Of a stretch of 64,000 bases of DNA, positions 61,723-64,000 are shown in pieces; the stretch's first letter is position 1; every line of letters begins with the position of its first letter. The notes beneath the pieces are model-generated. The model saw only the letters and a program-made list of their open reading frames with translations, searched no databases and had not been told where the DNA came from. The stretch is taken from assembly GCF_050003625.1 (NCBI RefSeq), contig NC_134400.1, forward strand, positions 65,585,011 to 65,649,010, in the 5' to 3' direction. The DNA is from Haematobia irritans. Lineage: Eukaryota; Arthropoda; Insecta; Diptera; Muscidae. Position numbers and translations under genes: made by a program.

Positions 61723-62771
61723 CCTCTCCAGAGTCTTAAGTAGGAATGAGGATAAGCTGATTGGTCGGAAATCCTTCGCCTCGAGTGAGAGGCTTTTCCC
61801 GCTTTAGGTATGAAAACGACTTTTGTTTCCCTCCACTTTCCTGGGATATATGATAAGTTGATACATCCTTTATATATCACCGACAACCAGGGGATAATTT
61901 TGTCAGTTACAGCTTGTAACTCCGCCGGAGTAATTCCATCAGGTCCAGTGGATTTGAATGGTCCAAAGCTATTTAGCGCCCATCTTATTCTAGTTTCCGA
62001 TACAATTTCCTCGACAGGAAACGACCGCTGAGCAACTGTGGCACCGCCAGTACATGGTTCAACCGTCTGATTTCCAGGAAAATGTGTGTCCAATAGTACC
62101 TCCAGCGTCTCCTCACTGGACGTTGTCCAATTACCCTCCGATGTTTTAATGAAACCTGGAGCGGAGTTGGTGGATGCTAGAACCTTCCGTAGTCTGGAAG
62201 CCTCGGACGTATTCTCAATACTGCTGCAGTAAGCATTCCAAGAGTTATGCTGAGCCTTTCTCAGTTCTCGCTTGTATCCTCTCAGATTCTTCTTGTAAGC
62301 GTCCCAGTCCTCAGGGGCTCTGGTGGACTTTGCCTTGTTAAAGAGCTTCCTGCAGGACTTCCTCATATTACTTAATTCCGTAGACCACCATGGTGGTCGA
62401 TGTTTCCCCCTTGGCTTTCCTCTAGGGCATGCAGCTTTCAGTGAGATGTTGAAGGCCTTAGTAATCCGCTCCACTGCGTGTTCGATATCTTGCACATTTC
62501 TCATATTTGTCTCTGTTATTTCCGGTATCATCATATTGAACGATTCCCTATACCTATTCCAGTCAGCTTTCCTAACATTTGGCGGAAATATGATCTTGGT
62601 GATATGAACATCAAATTTGAAACTGATGTAGCGATGATCTGAGAAGCTGTGTTCACTTAAAACCTGCCACTCAGATATCATTTCATTCAGTTCTTGCGAG
62701 GCCAAGGTGATGTCCAAAACCTCTTGCCTGTTTTTAGTGACAAAGGTTGGGACATCTCCCTTGTTGCAAAC
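61719..62771 (-). pseudogene. LINE C ORF2, endonuclease end to RT start
   Basis: The frame carries the endonuclease end (TFVTKNRQEVLDITLASQEL, HSFSDHRYISFKFDV), the linker, and the RT entry (FKSTGPDGITPAELQAV, WRETKVVFIPKAGKASHS). It is lost just after this by a frameshift. Its upstream limit is the mariner border; residues encoded between 62774 and 62834 belong to mariner. Confidence 0.88.
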
Positions 62772-62773
62772 TA

Positions 62774-63707
62774 AAGGGTGATTTGTTAAGAGCTTGATAA
62801 CTTTTTTTTTAAAAAAAACGCATGAAATTTGCAAAATCTCATCGGTTCTTTATTTGAAACGTTAGATTGGTCCATGACATTTACTTTTTGAAGATAATTT
62901 CATTTAAATGTTGACCGCGGCTGCGTCTTAGGTGGTCCATTCGGAAAGTCCAATTTTGGGCAACTTTTTCGAGCATTTCGGCCGGAATAGCCCGAATTTC
63001 TTCGGAAATGTTGTCTTCCAAAGCTGGAATAGTTGCTGGCTTATTTCTGTAGACTTTAGACTTGACGTAGCCCCACAAAAAATAGTCTAAAGGCGTCAAA
63101 TCGCATGATCTTGGTGGCCAACTTACCGGTCCATTTCTTGAGATGAATTGTTCTCCGAAGTTTTCCCTCAAAATGGCCATAGAATCGCGAGCTGTGTGGC
63201 ATGTAGCGCCATCTTGTTGAAACCACATGTCAACCAAGTTCAGTTCTTCCATTTTTGGCAACAAAAAGTTTGTTAGCATCGAACGATAGCGATCGCCATT
63301 CACCGTAACGTTGCGTCCAACAGCATCTTTGAAAAAATACGGTTCAATGATTCCACCAGCGTACAAACCACACCAAACAGTGCATTTTTTCGGGATGCAT
63401 GGGCAGTTCTTGAACGGCTTCTGGTTGCTCTTCACTCCAAATGCGGCAATTTTGCTTATTTACGTAGCCATTCAACCAGAAATGAGCCTCATCGCTGAAC
63501 AAAATTTGTCGATAAACACATTTCGAACCGAACACTGATTTTGGTAATAAAATTCAATGATTTGCAAGCGTTGCTCGTTAGTAAGTCTATTCATGATGAA
63601 ATGTCAAAGCATACTGAGCATCTTTCTCTTTGACACCATGTCTGAAATCCCACGTGATCTGTCAAATACTAATGCATGAAAATCCTAACCTCAAAAGAAT
63701 CACCCTT
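62774..63707 (-). mobile_element. internally deleted mariner (DD41D type) in LINE C
   Basis: TA duplications (62772-62773 and 63708-63709) flank inverted ends AAGGGTGATT. The 934 bp length is short for a mariner (about 1.3 kb), consistent with an internal deletion. LINE C endonuclease sequence continues on both sides. Confidence 0.9.
62881..63594 (-). pseudogene. mariner transposase, deleted and frameshifted
   Basis: The ATG at 63594 starts MNRLTNEQRLQIIEFYYQNQ, the helix-turn-helix beginning. About 25 codons in, the sequence jumps to QILFSDEAHFWLNGYVNKQN, which holds the first catalytic aspartate, so most of the DNA-binding domain is deleted. A frameshift near 63435 leads to a 184-residue frame with VWCGLYAGGIIEPYFF, WFQQDGATCHTA (second aspartate) and RSCDLTPLDYFLWG (third). 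There are 41 residues between the second and third aspartates, which defines the DD41D (rosa-like) group. Confidence 0.88.
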
Positions 63708-63844
63708 TACCAGATTAGTACGCAAAATAAACTCTATTAGCGACTCTCCCCTTGCATTAGTATCACTACTTCCCCATATACTATGATGTGCATTCGCATG
63801 GCATCCCATAATGAGTTTCGTCTTTGTTTTCAGTGACTCCTCCA
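63708..63844 (-). pseudogene. LINE C endonuclease fragment beyond mariner
   Basis: The minus strand still encodes the block around ANAHHSIWGSSDTNARGES, seen intact in LINE B. It is cut at about 63844 by LINE D. Confidence 0.8.
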
Positions 63845-64000
63845 CTATGTTATGTTATGTTATGTTAAAGTGGCAGCCCGATTAAGATTCAGGCTCACTT
63901 AGACTATTCAGTCCATTGTGATACCACATTAACTAAAAGTACCTATTACATATGGACACTTCTAGTTTTAACCGCTGAACCTTCTTGATTATTTTTCTTT
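63845..64000 (-). mobile_element. LINE D, 3' end only, continues outside
   Basis: TTATGTTATGTTATGTTAAA is followed by the same 3' end sequence as the other LINEs (GTGGCAGCCCGATTAAGATT). It nearly repeats 59560-59690. Its tail is (TTATG)n instead of (TTAGG)n. The rest lies beyond the right edge. Confidence 0.88.

Larger units (their letters stand above)
59535..63844 (-). mobile_element. LINE C, RNase H-bearing non-LTR element
   Basis: It is the same family as LINE A and B. It ends (left edge) in AGGTTAGGTTAGGTTAAGTT. It runs through RNase H and RT into the endonuclease, with a mariner inserted at 62774-63707. At about 63845 the 3' end of another LINE begins, so the 5' part of LINE C lies outside the window or is lost. 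Confidence 0.9.

Noticed and set aside
1..64000. tRNA, rRNA or bacterial defence systems
   Set aside because: No cloverleaf or rRNA signature was noticed, and the sequence is an animal genome region full of eukaryotic transposons.

Overview
The window is AT-rich eukaryotic DNA that looks like a transposon graveyard from a higher (calyptrate, probably muscid) fly. The reasons are the element families present (Ty3/gypsy, BEL/Pao, RNase H-bearing LINEs, hAT, DD41D mariner, tnp2-type TIR elements), short GT-AG introns of about 60 nt, and a tandem-repeat style that I remember from house fly and stable fly assemblies; the species assignment is inference. No tRNA, rRNA, CRISPR array or clearly essential host gene was recognised. 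Almost every coding stretch belongs to a mobile element, and most are broken by stops, frameshifts or later insertions.

Region 1 (1-18468) is a nested stack. A Ty3/gypsy element (G1) enters from the left edge, is interrupted inside its integrase by a TA-flanked terminal-inverted-repeat (TIR) element (2530-16999), and resumes at 17000 with the integrase core and 3' LTR. The TIR element holds a BEL/Pao element on the minus strand (BEL1, about 3600-15200). BEL1 in turn holds a complete but internally deleted gypsy copy (G2, 7434-12236) with near-identical 824 bp LTRs and a 4 bp target duplication.

Region 2 (18469-20690) is mostly short TIR elements plus one unrecognised small ORF. Region 3 (about 20690-31842) is a second BEL/Pao element (BEL2, plus strand), cut in gag by a 1.4 kb hAT-type element and in the RT by a 5'-truncated LINE (LINE A). 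Both BEL elements carry, after the integrase, an extra open region with zinc knuckles and a second retropepsin-like domain.

Region 4 (31859-38157) holds LINE fragments, short repeats and an almost full-length but decayed LINE (LINE B; ORF1 plus an endonuclease-RT-RNase H ORF2). Region 5 (38428-47524) is a hAT transposon with perfect 8 bp target duplications. Its zinc-finger exon is split by a 6.5 kb element (40349-46882) that encodes a long tnp2-type transposase and a spliced DUF4806-domain gene. That two-gene element is my best candidate for an under-described system; apparent nonautonomous relatives with the same ends occur at 54829-55622 and 56197-56983.

Region 6 (48062-59534) is repeat-dense: a minisatellite, a 153 bp tandem array, several MITEs, a possible four-exon minus-strand gene fragment (57888-58450), and little else. 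Region 7 (59535-64000) is a third LINE (LINE C, minus strand) interrupted by an internally deleted DD41D mariner and by the 3' end of a fourth LINE copy (LINE D) that runs off the window. Coordinates of element ends are firm where a target-site duplication is quoted and approximate otherwise.
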